From: Sarcocystis neurona
Taxonomy: Eukaryota > Apicomplexa > Conoidasida > Eucoccidiorida > Sarcocystidae
Direction of reading: 5' to 3'
Assembly (NCBI GenBank): GCA_000727475.1
Contig: KL647293.1
Coordinates: 186,001 to 250,000 of the forward strand
Length of the DNA: 64,000 nucleotides
The notes under the pieces are model-generated. The model ran no database searches, was not told the DNA's origin, and saw only the letters and a list, made by a program, of their open reading frames with translations. This document shows positions 1 to 12,420 of this stretch, one piece after another. A program made the position numbers and the translations under genes. Position 1 is the first letter of the stretch, and each line of letters begins with the position of its first letter.

Positions 1-3000
1 CCCCGCGCGGGCACGTCCATCACATGCTTACACATAGACAGACACGCAACAAGAGCGCAAGGCTTCTCTTACCTAATATCCCATGCAAGTTGTTGTTATA
101 AAGAGACAGAGTCCACTGCAGGCCCGCCATCTGGTACGGCATGAGCACCCCGCCGATAAGCGTCGTCGGCTGCTTCACTTCCTCCTGCACGTGATGAGAC
201 AACGCGTAGTATTGATCCCCTCCCAGCTGCTGCTGCTGTTGCTCTTCGCTTCTCCTGCTGCTGCTGTCCTCCTCTTCCTCCTCTTCAGCTTCTGCTGCTG
301 CGGCACCGCCAGAAGGTCCGGTTCCCTCCCCCTCCCCTTCGCCTTTCACAGTTTTGCGGTCGCTCCCGACCGCGTCCGTCCTCTTGTCATCAGCAGCTGC
401 TGCAGCATTCTCTGCTGCTGCTGCTGTTTCCTTCCGCTCTTCTGTCGCCGGCGCTCCTGCCGCTGCGCCTTCCTTCTCTCCTCGCCTTGCTGCTCCTTCT
501 CCTCCGACCCCCGTCTCTCCCGGTGCTGCGCCTGCTTCCCCCTCCGCACGTCTGCTGCCCAGCAGATGCGCAGAATTGGCTGCAACACCAGCAGCAGACT
601 GCCCTGCTGCTGCAATGTGGTCATCCAAGTCGTCCGTCTGCTGACGCCGTGCTTCGCTCCTTCACATATTCACACACACACCACCCACAAAACCAGCCGT
701 TCACCCCCCAACAGCGGCACGAGTCGTCGCAGCGGCAGCAGCCGTCGCAGTAGCAGCCACATTCGCAGCGCAACACCCGCAGCAGCTTCGTCAACAACGG
801 CCGCAGCCGCACCCGCAGCTCCACAGCTAAACACAGACGGCTCGAAACACATCGAAGAAGGAGCAGCAGCCACCGAGCAGCTAGCGCGCGTAGCACCAGC
901 AGCAGCCACGCGTGAAAACACGTACAAGACGTGAACAAGTCACCCGCACACCACATGCCTGGACACCGGCACCTACAAACCTCAGCCGTCCCCACCGAGC
1001 AAAGCTACCAGGTAAAAATGTACGCGGAGAATAAAAAGCAGAGCCACACACGTCTAATAATTCCACGGCCATATGCGGAACATGTAACTAATGCGCCTAA
1101 AGCGCTTCAAAATCTCAGGCTTTGTTTCTGCTGCTTGCTGCTGCAGCCTCCGCACAGACACACACACACACACCCACGTATGCGCGCCTATATATACGAA
1201 GGACACTTTGCAATACAAAGACACGAGAAGTTTTACATAGAGATGCAGGGACAGCAGCAAGCGGGTGGTCTTGTACAGACAACGCCGCTTCACTTGACGG
1301 TAATATTACACACAGACACACGCACGGACATAGCCAGAGAGAAATGCAGGAACAGCAGAACGCGAGCAGCAGCGCACACAGGATGCTGCTTAGGATGAGG
1401 GTAGCTTCACATGTAGAGCAGATATATATATGTACATGTGCAGGTGGACGGAGAGAGATACAGAAAGAGGGAAACGCAAGAGGCAACGTACAGCGTGTGC
1501 TGTTTGGTCAAATCCTTTGTTGCCGCCTGCTGCGTCCGCACTTTTGCTGCGAGATCTGCCAGAAACGCATCGGTTGCAGCAAGTAACTCCTGGAGCCGCG
1601 CGTTCTTTGTGTCCTGCACCAGCTTCATGTAGCTCTCCATATCATTTTCCTTCAGCAAGCGCATGCTGCAGCGGCCGCATAGCACCACCAGAACGAGCAG
1701 CAGGCCTCGGGGGAGGACTTAACAACAGGCGAAAAACACCAAGCGGGGCAGAAAAGAGGAGACGCGGCACCAGCAGCAGCCCAAAGCAGCAACAAAGGCG
1801 AGACCCCCACCAGCAGCAGCAGCACTGCGCGGAACCCGTACAACGGCACAGAGTCCGTCTGCGGGGGATAGCAGCAAACGAGGCTTTCAGAAAACAATCC
1901 AAATGACGAGCGCGCAGGTACCGAAGGAAAAACGCGTCTGCCTCTACCCACGTGGAGAGACGGTCGCAAGCAGCAACGTCTTCTCACTTATCATACACGC
2001 AAACGTATTCTTCCCTACGTCAGGACTGTCGTAGAGCTGATACGTCCCGGGGCGAGACGGCGGTGAGCTAACCTTCATACGTCGATCGGTACGAAGGAAA
2101 AGTCGCGCACGCAACAACACCACGCATCTACATACACATACATCAGGAGCTATACACATACATATGTATATGTGTGTGTAACTCGCTATGCGTATACATA
2201 TATATATATATATATACGAAACGCACGGGGACAGGCGGTTGTTGGTTTTCGCAGGCTCCTGCACCCACGGGAGCTGCTGCGGTGATCTACTTCCGGCTCG
2301 TCGTCCAAGCGACAAACGATTATGCCGCAAACACTTCTACGTGACACAGAAGATGTTCCGGGCAGAAGTCGACTGCGTCTGGCGTACGTGCTGCCAAAAG
2401 GGACGCAGGGTAAACGCATGCAGCAGACATACACGCATGCGGCAAAGCGCGAGGAGCAGAGACACATGCAACAGGAACGCAGGAAGCGGAGACACATGGA
2501 GCACGGACGCAAGAAGCAGACGCGCAGGCAGCCGGGATAAATGCAGGAGAGAGCCCCGCAGCGTCAAACAGCACACAGCAGCAATGGCGCAGCAGGAGGG
2601 GATGCGCTGCCGCCACGAGGTGAGCGGCAGCAAACGTTGGCAGCACGGAACGGCAGGCGGCAAGCGAGCAGTTCGCAGAGATCAGGCAGCAACTGCGGCA
2701 GCACCGTGTGCACCAGCAAGTAAATAGTAGCACGCCCCTTGCAACAGGAGAGCACTGTCTGCCCCGTGCGGTGCTGGCAGACAGTGCGGGTCTGGGCACC
2801 ACCGCCTACCGTTCTTTCTGCGCCTTCTCCCGAAGCTGCTGCTGCCGCTGCAACACCGCAGCCACCTGTGCGGCCGCTCCGGTCGCGAGCTGCTTCGCCA
2901 GTGCCCTGCAAACAAACCGACGACAGCAGCAGCTGCGCTCCTCGAGAAGAAGACAGGCAAGTAGCGGGAATAAACTACAGCCGGGCAGCCCGAAGCCAAC

Positions 3001-6000
3001 ACGGCTGCAGCTGCAGCAGTATACTGCGAACCCTGGTCACACACTGGTAACAGAAGCATCCGCGCATTGCCTGAAGTGCAGTAGCAATCGATGTGGACGA
3101 CAACAAGGCAGTGGGAGCCTGCTATGTCGCTGCACGTGCGAGAGAAGAGTTGTCAGCTGCCGACGCGGACGCTCGGTGCCTGCGCTGCCGCACATCTATG
3201 CTGTTGCTCTTGAATGCCCTCTGCTGCACTTGCTACTGCTGCTGCTCTTGCTACTGCTGCTGCTCTTGCTGCTGTTGGTGCTGCTCTTGCTGCTGTTGCT
3301 GCTGCTCTTGCTGCTGTTGTTGCTGCTCTTGCTGCTGTTGCTGTTGCTGCTCTTGCTGCTGTTACTGCTCTTGCCGTTGCTGCTCTTGCTGGTCTTGCTG
3401 CTGTGGTGCAGTCTTCGCTGCTCCTGCGCCCGCAGTAAACCGCCGTGTTATTTCTAAACACCGGCTGTAAATGCTGCGGCTCAAAGACGATCCGTGTCTT
3501 GTTCGTGCTGCTGCTGCTCCTGCTGAGAGGGAAGGGCGTACCGGCGCTCGGCAGCTTGTAGACGAACATGCGGCGCCTGTATGGCAGCCGCAGCACGAAC
3601 CCAGACACGCCTTCTTCGTCTTCGCTGCACTGCAGGGGGCAGCAGCGACGGGGAGCTCGGCAGCCGCACCCCCGCGTAGACGTGCTGAACAGCAGACGCC
3701 GAACGGAGACGCGCCTGGAGGCAACAGATGGGAAGAGCAGCAACCGAAGGTACGCCTACTAAGAATGGCTTCGGCGCAGCAACAGCAGACGCGTGAATAT
3801 CCAGAACACAAGGGGAGCACCGTATCTCCCTCAGTCGACTGGCGCAAACAGACACACACGTGTCCACCTCGAACAACCGGGCTGCTACAAGCGGAAGGTC
3901 AACCGCTGCTTTGTCCTGACACTCTCGAGATAAACTACGGCACGTATACACGCACATACGTACGTTATCCCATTTGTGTGTACACAGAAATATATACACA
4001 AAAAAAATACGCGTCTCTCAGTATATGACAAGGTGCATATTTATATATATACATATATATATATATATATGTATGCACCTTGCCCTATACACGCGTAAGT
4101 GTATCTACACAGAAACCAATGTCGGTGTACGATGGCAGCCGAGGACGGCACACCAAGCCGCTGAGCAAGATTACTGTATAAGAGTGAGCGGTTGCTGGTG
4201 GTGGACTGGGACGCTTGCTGTAATAATAGCATCTACCGCAGCTGGAACAACTAACCATTTTGGCTAGCTGCTGAAGATCTTCCGCGACAGCTTCGTCTGC
4301 TGCTGCGGCCGTCCACGCACGCTGCTGCAGCGCGGAAGCAGCAGCGGCGTCCCCGTTGAGGAAGGCCTCGTAGAGAATGAAACCGACCTCATCGCTGTTG
4401 CCCTCGCGTGCTGCCGCTACGGCTGCTGCAGTTGTGTTGTGGCTGCTGCTGCCCCCTCTCTTGCGCTTGCGCATCTGGGCCTCTGTGTCGCCGTCTCCAC
4501 GCAGAAGCAGCAGATCCGCCTCCCCGGCTGTACTGTTGCTATGGCTGGCGGAGCGAGCTGCAGCAGCCGCGCACGTGCCGCCGCAGCAGCAGCCGCAGCA
4601 GCGAGTGGCAGTCGACCGGAAATTATTCCGCACTCTGCTGCTGTTGGCGGCACTGCGATTCACCCCTCCGGCCGCGCACACGGGGCTACCGACCGCCGCA
4701 GCACTGGCACCAGCAGCAGCGGGGCGACGCCGACAGCAGAAGCTGCTGCAGCAGCAGAGACACGGCAGCACGCGCTCATGCAGAGAGCGAGGAACATGCG
4801 GCCGCAATAGCAGAGATCCAGCTGCTGCTGCGGCAGGAAACAGTGCCGCACTTCTTCCCTCCTCCAGCACAGAACAACGCAGCGACTCCTGGAACCGGTA
4901 AAGTGAGAGCAGCCGACGCTCAAGTCGTGCATGCTGCAGCAGGAAAAGGAGGAAGCAGACAACCATGTGGCAAGAACATTTATAGTACAAATAAATACAC
5001 AATGGTAGGCAGTGACACGAATAACTGGCGAAGAATCAGAGATATGCATTCGACTCCTTGCACGTCTATTACGTAGCTGCAAAGACACGGAGCGCTGCCC
5101 TAAAGATTTCAATAAATAGTATTCAGCCACCGGTGCGCGCGCGTAAACATTTGAAAAGCGAACGTGGCCGCTGGTGTCTCTTCGCCTCCAGCTGTGTGTA
5201 TCAAAATATACATACATACACACACTTTTGTATGCGTACCTTCCATATACAGTACAGTGCACCTACGAGTAGCAATAAGAACAACCATGAAGCATTCTGC
5301 CCGCAATTTGATACTTCCAAAGACACAGCGTGCGTGCCTACACAGGTGTGTACGCCTACTGGGTAGCTGTGCGGACACAGTGCGTTGGACGGGACAATTT
5401 CTTTAGTTACACACACACGTAAATATGTACGTCATGTGTACACAGGTGTCCAGGATACGTGCCGCGCGACGTATACACCCCCACGTAGGCGAAAAAGAGA
5501 TAATACCACGACCCCACGCTGTTGCTGCGAAAAAACGTAGACCCCGCTCCTGCGTTTGCCTTACTGCTCGAATGGAATCGGGCACGCTGCAGAAGGAGTC
5601 GAAGGCGTCGCGTTCTTTCTCACTCAGAAGCGCGCTGCAGCAGGAATAGCAGAAGCAGCAGCAGCAGTAAGACGGCCAGAATGCAGCAGCGTCATCAGGC
5701 ACAGCGGCCTCGTAGGCAGCAACTCCAACACATAGTAGCTGCCAGGGGCACCAACAGCGTCGATACCAGAAGCAGTGGCAGCAGCAGCGCAGCCGGGACG
5801 CAAACAGCGGCAGCACCAGAAACGGCAGCAAGAGCAGCAGCAGCAGATTATTCCTCGGCAGAAGGAGCGGCAGTGTCAGCGGCGCCGCCGTCAACAGCAC
5901 AGGCAGCAGCACCAACCGCTCCTTTCACCAGATGCAACACATTGGCAGCAGCACTGCCACGAACACCCACGCAGCGACGACCGCTCTCCTACACGAGCGC

Positions 6001-7980
6001 ATCTGAAATTGATCCCACAAAGAGGGCAGCTTGACTCGACTTCATCGGCAGCAGCATTTTCATCAACAGCGAAGACTGCTGCACCTCATTTACAGCAGTG
6101 GCGGCAGAGACCGGGCCTCTACAGCAACGGTACGGCAAAAATCTGCCCAGCAACAGCAGCAGCAATGAGAATCGACTCAGAGATGGCCATTCCTCCCTGA
6201 GCACCAGCGCCACCAGCTCCTTTCAGCGACAGTGGGCTTCTCAACAGTAATCGCCACATGAAGCACAGCACCTAGTGTTTCGCTTCTTCGCTGGCCGCGG
6301 GACGAATGCGCTCCTGATATGCATACACATGTATGCATACGCATTATGTACAAACACGTGCGCAATCAATACGCATATACGCATATATACGATATATACA
6401 CAATGCGTATTCATAAACGACTGCGTTGATACACGTGTCTCTATGTGCACGTATCACACCTGATTACCGTGAAAGTAACCAAGCAGAGACAGCTGGCCCG
6501 CTCGAGCAGTCAGCTTGAACAGAACCACCGGAGCACGTCACAGAAGAAAGCATTAGTGCAGCCCTTCGCATATCCCTCCGGCGTCAGGAGAGGCCCCCTG
6601 CAGCAGAGCCGCTTTAAGCCGTCTTTTCTCTTCTACACAGCATGCAGGCAGCCCTGGACTCCGCTCCCACACATTCACGTCAGACCCGCTTATGCCTGCG
6701 CGGGCTTACTCTAGAAACTTCTGCCTCTCCTCCACCTGAGCAAGTGCCTCCTCCCTGCTGCCCTGCAGTAGGTGCTTGCGTATCTGCTGGAAGGCAGCCG
6801 CCCGACTTTCCTCAGTCTCGCGCTGCTGCTGCTGCTGATGCTGCTGCTGCCGCAGCGGCAGCTCCTGAGCGATACGACGCAGCAGACTTTCGGGAGGCAC
6901 CAGTCCCTGCTGCACGTAACGGGCTGCCATCACCTGCAACCGCAGCTGCGCACGGATGGATGCTGCGGATAGCACTTCCTCCTCTTCATCTGGCGCAGCA
7001 CAGGAGCACACGCCACAACAGTCACAAGAGCAGCCGCTGCTTCACAAGAAACAGCAACAGCAGTAGCGCTTCCACTGCAGCCTAGGCAGCAGTCCTCCCG
7101 GTAAGATATCTACTGATGCAGGCGCGCTCCTTGAATTGTGAGTAGCTGTCCCGCCAACGGCAATAGCAACCGCATCATCAACGTTGCCGCCAGCATCAGA
7201 CAGATCTTTTACCACATATGGGGGAAGAAAAACAACACGAGTTTCTAGCAGCAGCCGCGACTCTACCGTCGACAGCCCCTCGATCCACCAGCAGCGAAAC
7301 TACGCAGGAACGGGTCGGCGCAAAAGTGCAGGACGCTGCACTTAGGCGGGGCATGGCTCGCTACACATCACGCGGCAGTCGACGAAGAACATACCTGTAG
7401 CAGCATCAGACGCGGGCGTGGCAGATCCCCATGCCGCATCGTTCTCTTCTGTTTTTTGGTCGTCCCGTTGGGCTTCAGCTTCTGTCTTTAGCAGGCCAAG
7501 AGGAAGACCTTTACTTGTCGCTGCTGACGACCCTGCTGCTGTCGGCGCCGTTGCTGCTGCTCCCGTTGGTCGCGCTCCGGCTGCAGCTGGTAACATCAGT
7601 GTCGCCTTCTCTTCAGCCTCATTTACATCTCTCTCCGAAGGACCTGCTGTAGGAACAAGCTGCACATGCTGCTGCTTTCCCTGCTGCTGCTGCTGCGTGT
7701 CCCGGTGTTCCCAGGTCGCCCCCTTATCGCCATGCATGTGCTGATAGAAATATCGTTGCTGCTCGAGAAAGTCGCGAATGCAGCTGTCCTCTAGCAGCAG
7801 TGCTGCAGGAGCGGGAGATACTGCAGCAGCAGCAGCGGGTGTCAACGCCGCAGCAGCTCCGCCATTCGACAGAGCCGTAGCACGCAGGGGATCCACTTCA
7901 CTATCAGCGGCGGGAGGAGACGTGCCTTCTCCCCTGTAAAGAAGGCCGCCTTCGGATTCGACATCAAGCATGTTTACCAT
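1..7980 (-). CDS. SWI/SNF (Brahma/SNF2-type) chromatin-remodelling ATPase, 5' part, runs off left edge
   Basis: Nuclear DNA-dependent ATPase subunit of a SWI/SNF-type remodeller. Exon 1 (7980-7395) starts MVNMLDVES and is Ala/Gln rich. Exon 2 (6989-6710) has an acidic stretch (DEEEEV) and a QLQ-like helix ([20 protein letters not shown]). A further exon ending at 4256 (...EDLQQLAKM) carries a basic RKRKRGG motif. Exon 2905-2810 (LREKAQKE) and exon 1665-1492 ([17 protein letters not shown]) match the end of the HSA domain and the segment after it. Exon about 656-73 has an acidic Gln/Ala/Glu-rich linker, then [17 protein letters not shown] and [10 protein letters not shown], the start of the SNF2 ATPase. 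It ends at a GT donor just before the expected Walker A (GLGKT), which lies outside the window. Phases agree for exons 1-2, for 2905-2810 to 1665-1492, and through to the last exon. I did not find the HSA core. Family identity is firm; the full exon list is not. Confidence 0.86.
3224..3415. repeat. Interrupted CTG/CAG trinucleotide tract
   Basis: About 190 bases made almost wholly of TGC/CTG units interrupted by TTGCTGCTCT, so all six frames stay open in part (Leu, Cys or Ala runs on plus; Gln/Glu or Ala-Arg runs on minus). It lies between exons of the SNF2-type gene and is probably intronic. This is the longest trinucleotide tract in the left part of the window. Confidence 0.9.
4029..4082. 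repeat. 11-bp inverted repeat around a TA-rich loop
   Basis: CAAGGTGCATA at 4029-4039 is the exact reverse complement of TATGCACCTTG at 4072-4082; the 32 bases between are almost pure TA. It could extrude a cruciform or form an RNA hairpin. It lies in a probable intron of the SNF2-type gene. Confidence 0.85.
5640..6180. repeat. CAG-rich low-complexity stretch
   Basis: Dense AGC/CAG units with interruptions. Minus frames give Leu/Cys-rich peptides with no recognisable domain. A minus frame near 6200-6125 reads a hydrophobic Ala/Ile segment ([13 protein letters not shown]) ending in a stop, but I could not connect it to a gene. Probably an intron of the SNF2-type gene. Confidence 0.6.
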
Positions 7981-9641
7981 TGGGAACAAAATGCAGCAGT
8001 ACGGTCGACAGCGAACGCTGCAGCACACGTACCAGCAGTACAAATGACGAGGCACAGGCCGAGAGGCACAATCCCAGCAAGACGTACCAAGCTGCTGCTG
8101 CTCCCGCGTCTACTGCTCATAGGGGGCTGTGTTTCTACGTGCGAACGAATACATGCAAGCGACGCGTAGCTGGTGCTCCTCCTCCTGAAATATTAACGAA
8201 ATGCGCGGATCTATAGCAGAGGGAAGGTCTGCAGGCGCTCCACCAATCACAATGCGCACTCCGTGGAGTTATCCAGCAAAGGTGCAACAACAGCAGCAGC
8301 AGGTCAAGAGCAGGATCAACTGCAACATGTGCAGCGCTACCAACACGTGACGATCGGATGCGGTACCAAACACAGCTCTCTACGTACTAATGATGCGAAC
8401 CGTCCTCGAAGGGGTGCAAGAAGCCTCGAATGCTCAGTCGCTGCGTGCAGAAAAAGTGTTGTATTGATAACATTGAGAAAAGGGAAGGGCGCAACGTGAA
8501 ACCTCCGCGAGGCTCAATTTGTAGTGTGCGTATAGAGACAGGAAAAATTCCCTTCCCCCCGAAAGTACATTTGCGTATGGGCTTCTACGTGTTTGGATGC
8601 TTGTCCCTAAGTCCTGCCCACGTACACATACTCGCCTCGGGAAAAAGTGGCAAGACGCGCGCGACGCAGGAAAGGGGTGACAAAACCTGGCAGAAAATGA
8701 ACGTGAGAAAAACAGAAAATAACACAGGCACATTATAAACGTCTAGGGTGCCCGGCGGTTCAAAAGTTCGACCTTGTATAGACCTCTACGAGCAGACTAC
8801 GCACAGAACGATATTGCCAAAGGATGTACAATGAATGACACCGGCAAGAATAGATCGTTGAGAACACCGACTGCAAAACTTAGGCTGGCTGTAACAAAAG
8901 TGAAGTGTGAGTGTCCACTGCGGGAAGCTCAAATGCAGCGTCAAGGCTACGGTATGTGGTAAACCCTTGTGACGGAGAAACTGTCCTCTCTTCCAGACGG
9001 TGCCGGCAGCGGCGCATCAGGCGAGAGTCGCAGTTACACTGCAGCCTACACTGACAAGTGCTATGCAGAGATACTCCACGAGAAGCAGACCGTTCGGCAA
9101 AAGGTTCACTGAAGAAGCGTTAATTACTTCAGTGACTGTAGAAAGCAAAGCACATACTTGTCAGCACAACCAAAACGCTTCCCATGCTTTCTCCTGAAGC
9201 TACATAGGTAGGACGAAAGAGCGTCAACCGGGAAACTTTACTAGTTTAACTCTTCTGCGTGTCATAAGTAAGAAGGATATTCGCGCTCTCACGTAGGTGC
9301 TGAGCTAACACGTGCACGTGACAACGGTGAATACGGAGGCCACGAAGGCTACGAACAAAACGCGGACGTACTACAAAAACATGGTAGCAATAAAACAAGG
9401 CACACTAGTACACGAAGTGTGGTCAGGAGACGGGAAAACAGTACACAGAGACCGCCGACATTGCGGTCCGAGGGCAAACGCACGAAAATGAGGGGGGAAC
9501 TCGGCAGGAAGGGAAAAACGCTGTGGTAATGGAAGTGTGAGGGAACCACGAAAGCAGCAAGCTAAGGCGATTCGTGGGACGGAATTGAAAAGGCGTGTCA
9601 AACGGTAACAAGTCGAATCGAAGCACGGCCTGGAGGCGTAC
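7981..9641. other. Spacer upstream of the SNF2-type gene
   Basis: No confident gene. Short plus-strand frames (for example 8430-8738) have ordinary composition but no splice context or family resemblance. CAG units fade out after about 8.3 kb, marking the change to CAG-poor DNA. It probably holds the promoter of the minus-strand SNF2-type gene, whose ATG is at 7980-7978. Confidence 0.5.
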
Positions 9642-10064
9642 ATGGATAGGAAGGAGGCGAACAGAACACTGAGGCGTACATACACCACTCTGCGTAGTAT
9701 GGTGCTCCTGTTTCATTTGTCTATCACTCGAACGCTCTGTGAAGTAGATCAGTATCGAAGCTTCTACTCTAAGCCTTCTCGTTCCTTCATAAGCGCCATT
9801 TCCAATTTCCCTTCATTACTTTTTCTCGTTACTGGCAAAATAAATGCGCTGACACGTAGACCGTACCAAAGAGCGGAAAGACGTGCTCTTTTGAAGTCAT
9901 ACGGGTGGATGGACGCGGATCAGAGAGTAATCCTTTCGACTACGAAGAGTAGAGAATCGGGGGAAGCTGTGAGTGATTGGGAAAATAAATTCTCAACTGG
10001 TCAGGGACCGCAGGCGTTATGGGAAAGTGAGCTTGGATCAGACGGTGCATTCTTGCAAATTTGA
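9642..10064 (+). CDS. Hypothetical protein, 140 aa, plus strand
   Basis: Uninterrupted frame from ATG at 9642 to a stop at 10064. The carboxy half (RPYQRAERRALLKSYGWMD, then SDWENKFSTGQGP) has a balanced mix of charged and aromatic residues and is not low complexity. There is one moderately hydrophobic stretch near residues 18-30 and no domain I recognise. It is the only plausible plus-strand gene in the left third and lies between minus-strand genes. It could be one exon of a longer gene or a chance frame. Confidence 0.4.
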   Translation: MDRKEANRTLRRTYTTLRSMVLLFHLSITRTLCEVDQYRSFYSKPSRSFISAISNFPSLLFLVTGKINALTRRPYQRAERRALLKSYGWMDADQRVILSTTKSRESGEAVSDWENKFSTGQGPQALWESELGSDGAFLQI

Positions 10065-10269
10065 GGGGTCGGGAAGAGTTCTAAAAGTTAAAATTATTTT
10101 AAAGGAGAAACTATCCAACACGCAGTGAAAAAAGACGATATGTACACTATTGAAAAAAATACTAATGACGTCTGTCCAGCGTCCCTGTCACTGCTAGGGG
10201 GGAACGAGCAACTTTCCATTCGATGTGCTCCATCGTTGCCGACGCCGATGGCAGAGGAAGAGGACAGTT

Positions 10270-12389
10270 AAGTCCAACTTAAAGCAAGGACAGGGAAGGA
10301 AATAAACGAACAAAGAACCGGCCAGCAGTCACCACACAACATATTGGAACACACGAGGCGCCTGTCACATCCGAGTATAATGCGGATGCAGGAGCCTCCA
10401 CCTTTAGCGTGGCAGCAGAAACCGGCAGACGCCCGTACTTCTGTCTTGAACACTTCAGTCAGTACACTATTCTTGTACAACTCCTTCAAGACTTAAACGC
10501 CAGGGCCAGTAGCAGCCGCAGCCAACAGCAGAGGCAGCGGCAGAAGCGTGGCGGTACACGCAGTGCCGCGGGGTCCGCTTCTACGGAAGGTGGATGAGGC
10601 GTAGCGGCTACTATCTCGTACTGTGAACATGAATTCAGAGTGCTGCACAGAAGCCGCGCAATGTCCTCGTAAATTTTTCCTCTGGAGGCTCTGTCAATTG
10701 TATTTGAAGGTGGAAAGCCCCCTTCAATGGGCGGAACGGAGGTGATAGTGGTACAGTGGCAGGTGGAAGAGGGGCAGCGCACCGCACACCGCCATTGGAG
10801 GGCAAAAGTGAAAGGACGCTCACTCGGGGGCGGCTGCGCTCAACGATGACGCCGTGAGTCTACTAAGGAGACCAAAGGTACATACATACATGAAGAATGA
10901 TAACTTTAAAAATACACCGCTTCGCTGAAAGAGACATACACGTAAAACCTGCAGTATGGTGAAAAAGTGTCGCCCGCAGTCCGTCACCCGACCTTGTTGC
11001 TCGCGTACGCAGAACCTATCTAAGTCATAAATGTAGATTCTTTTGCATCGCGCTCGCTCTCTACCCCTTACATTCGTCTGTGTATGTGGATGCGGAGGTC
11101 TAAATGAAATCTGCCTACGTAGTGTTCATCGCATGTATGCGTACGTGTGCACGGGAACCTCTGCTTTCCGACGTAGACAAGATCCCGTGCGACAGCTCTA
11201 AACAGCCGAACAAAACGATACAAACACTTTAGTGGAGACACCGCCTCCGCTGAACTCGATCTGGATTTCCACAGATGTGACACTCGCTACCGGATGGAAG
11301 TTACTATATACGTGCCGTGTATAATGATACACAAACTGTTGTCCTTGGATTCGTACTTGATGACAAGTAATTACGTAAGGAAGAAGTGTCTCATGCACAA
11401 GCGTGTGCAAGTGAGTCTGGTCAGCGGCCGTATCGTGCCTGCACTTCGGAAAACCATGCCAGCGTTGACCCTTGTTTCATATACAAACGACGCTGTGGGG
11501 CATACACTAGATGGCATCCAATGCCCCCACCCGCCTCATAATTCGGGTACACTGCCTGTGTGTGGAAGCGCAGCTCCTTACTTAACGTGGAGCTGTTTAC
11601 GTGAACACACGAAGGTTGTATGCTATCTGTCTTAACGCGCAGCAAAGCACTCATGGACTGCATACACTTACTGTGGCGATGTGGACGCGTAGGTACACAT
11701 GGGGGAAGTATTCGATCTGTCTTACCTGTAGGTACGCCTTTGTGCACTGCGCACTTGTCGAGTACACATGTCTTACCTGCGTCCTTGTAAACGTGGGTGT
11801 ATGTCAATCTCAGGTGAAAGGGTAGCCCAAATTGCCCCCGACTCTTTGATATCGGAAGAGGAAGTGGCAACCCACAATTGGTAGCGAACAGGTATATTAC
11901 TGATACCTCCGCTAATACGCACAAGTATATCTCTATAAACGTACCCAGAAATCTTTGCTGTTTACTTTCGAAGCCACCCCGTGAAGGCAAAACACCCACA
12001 CGTACACACGCGTACTTGGGAGCTGCGTAGTTTCGTCGGTCATGGCTCGGTAGAGGGCACGCGTGTCTCGACAAGTTCTCTGCGTCTGTATCTTCACTTA
12101 AGAAAAAGATGTTTTCGGTGACTTTCTCTGCTCACGTGTGAGCATCAGGCTTTCCAACGTTACAAGAACTGTTGACAGGTAAAACGGATACGTAAAAGGT
12201 GGGCTTGAAACTTGTGGTCCAGCGCTTCAGACTCAGGTGTCTAAAGACTGCTTCTGTCTGGGCACCCACATTTCAGTCTGTATGCGCATGCGCGCCTGGT
12301 GTGTGGCGGTACGTGCTTGTAGATTTTCCCCCTGCATTCTGGTGGTAAGGCGCAACCTTTGTACATCACTGTCTGCAGGCTTCTACTTG

Positions 12390-12420
<31 letters not shown>

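Noticed and set aside
2708..3470. Long plus-strand frames with runs of Leu, Cys or Ala
   Set aside because: They are translations of the CTG tract in three frames with no start, domain or splice context.
8745..8780. GGTTCAAAAGTTCGACC resembling a tRNA T-arm
   Set aside because: No acceptor stem, D-arm or anticodon arm could be folded around it.
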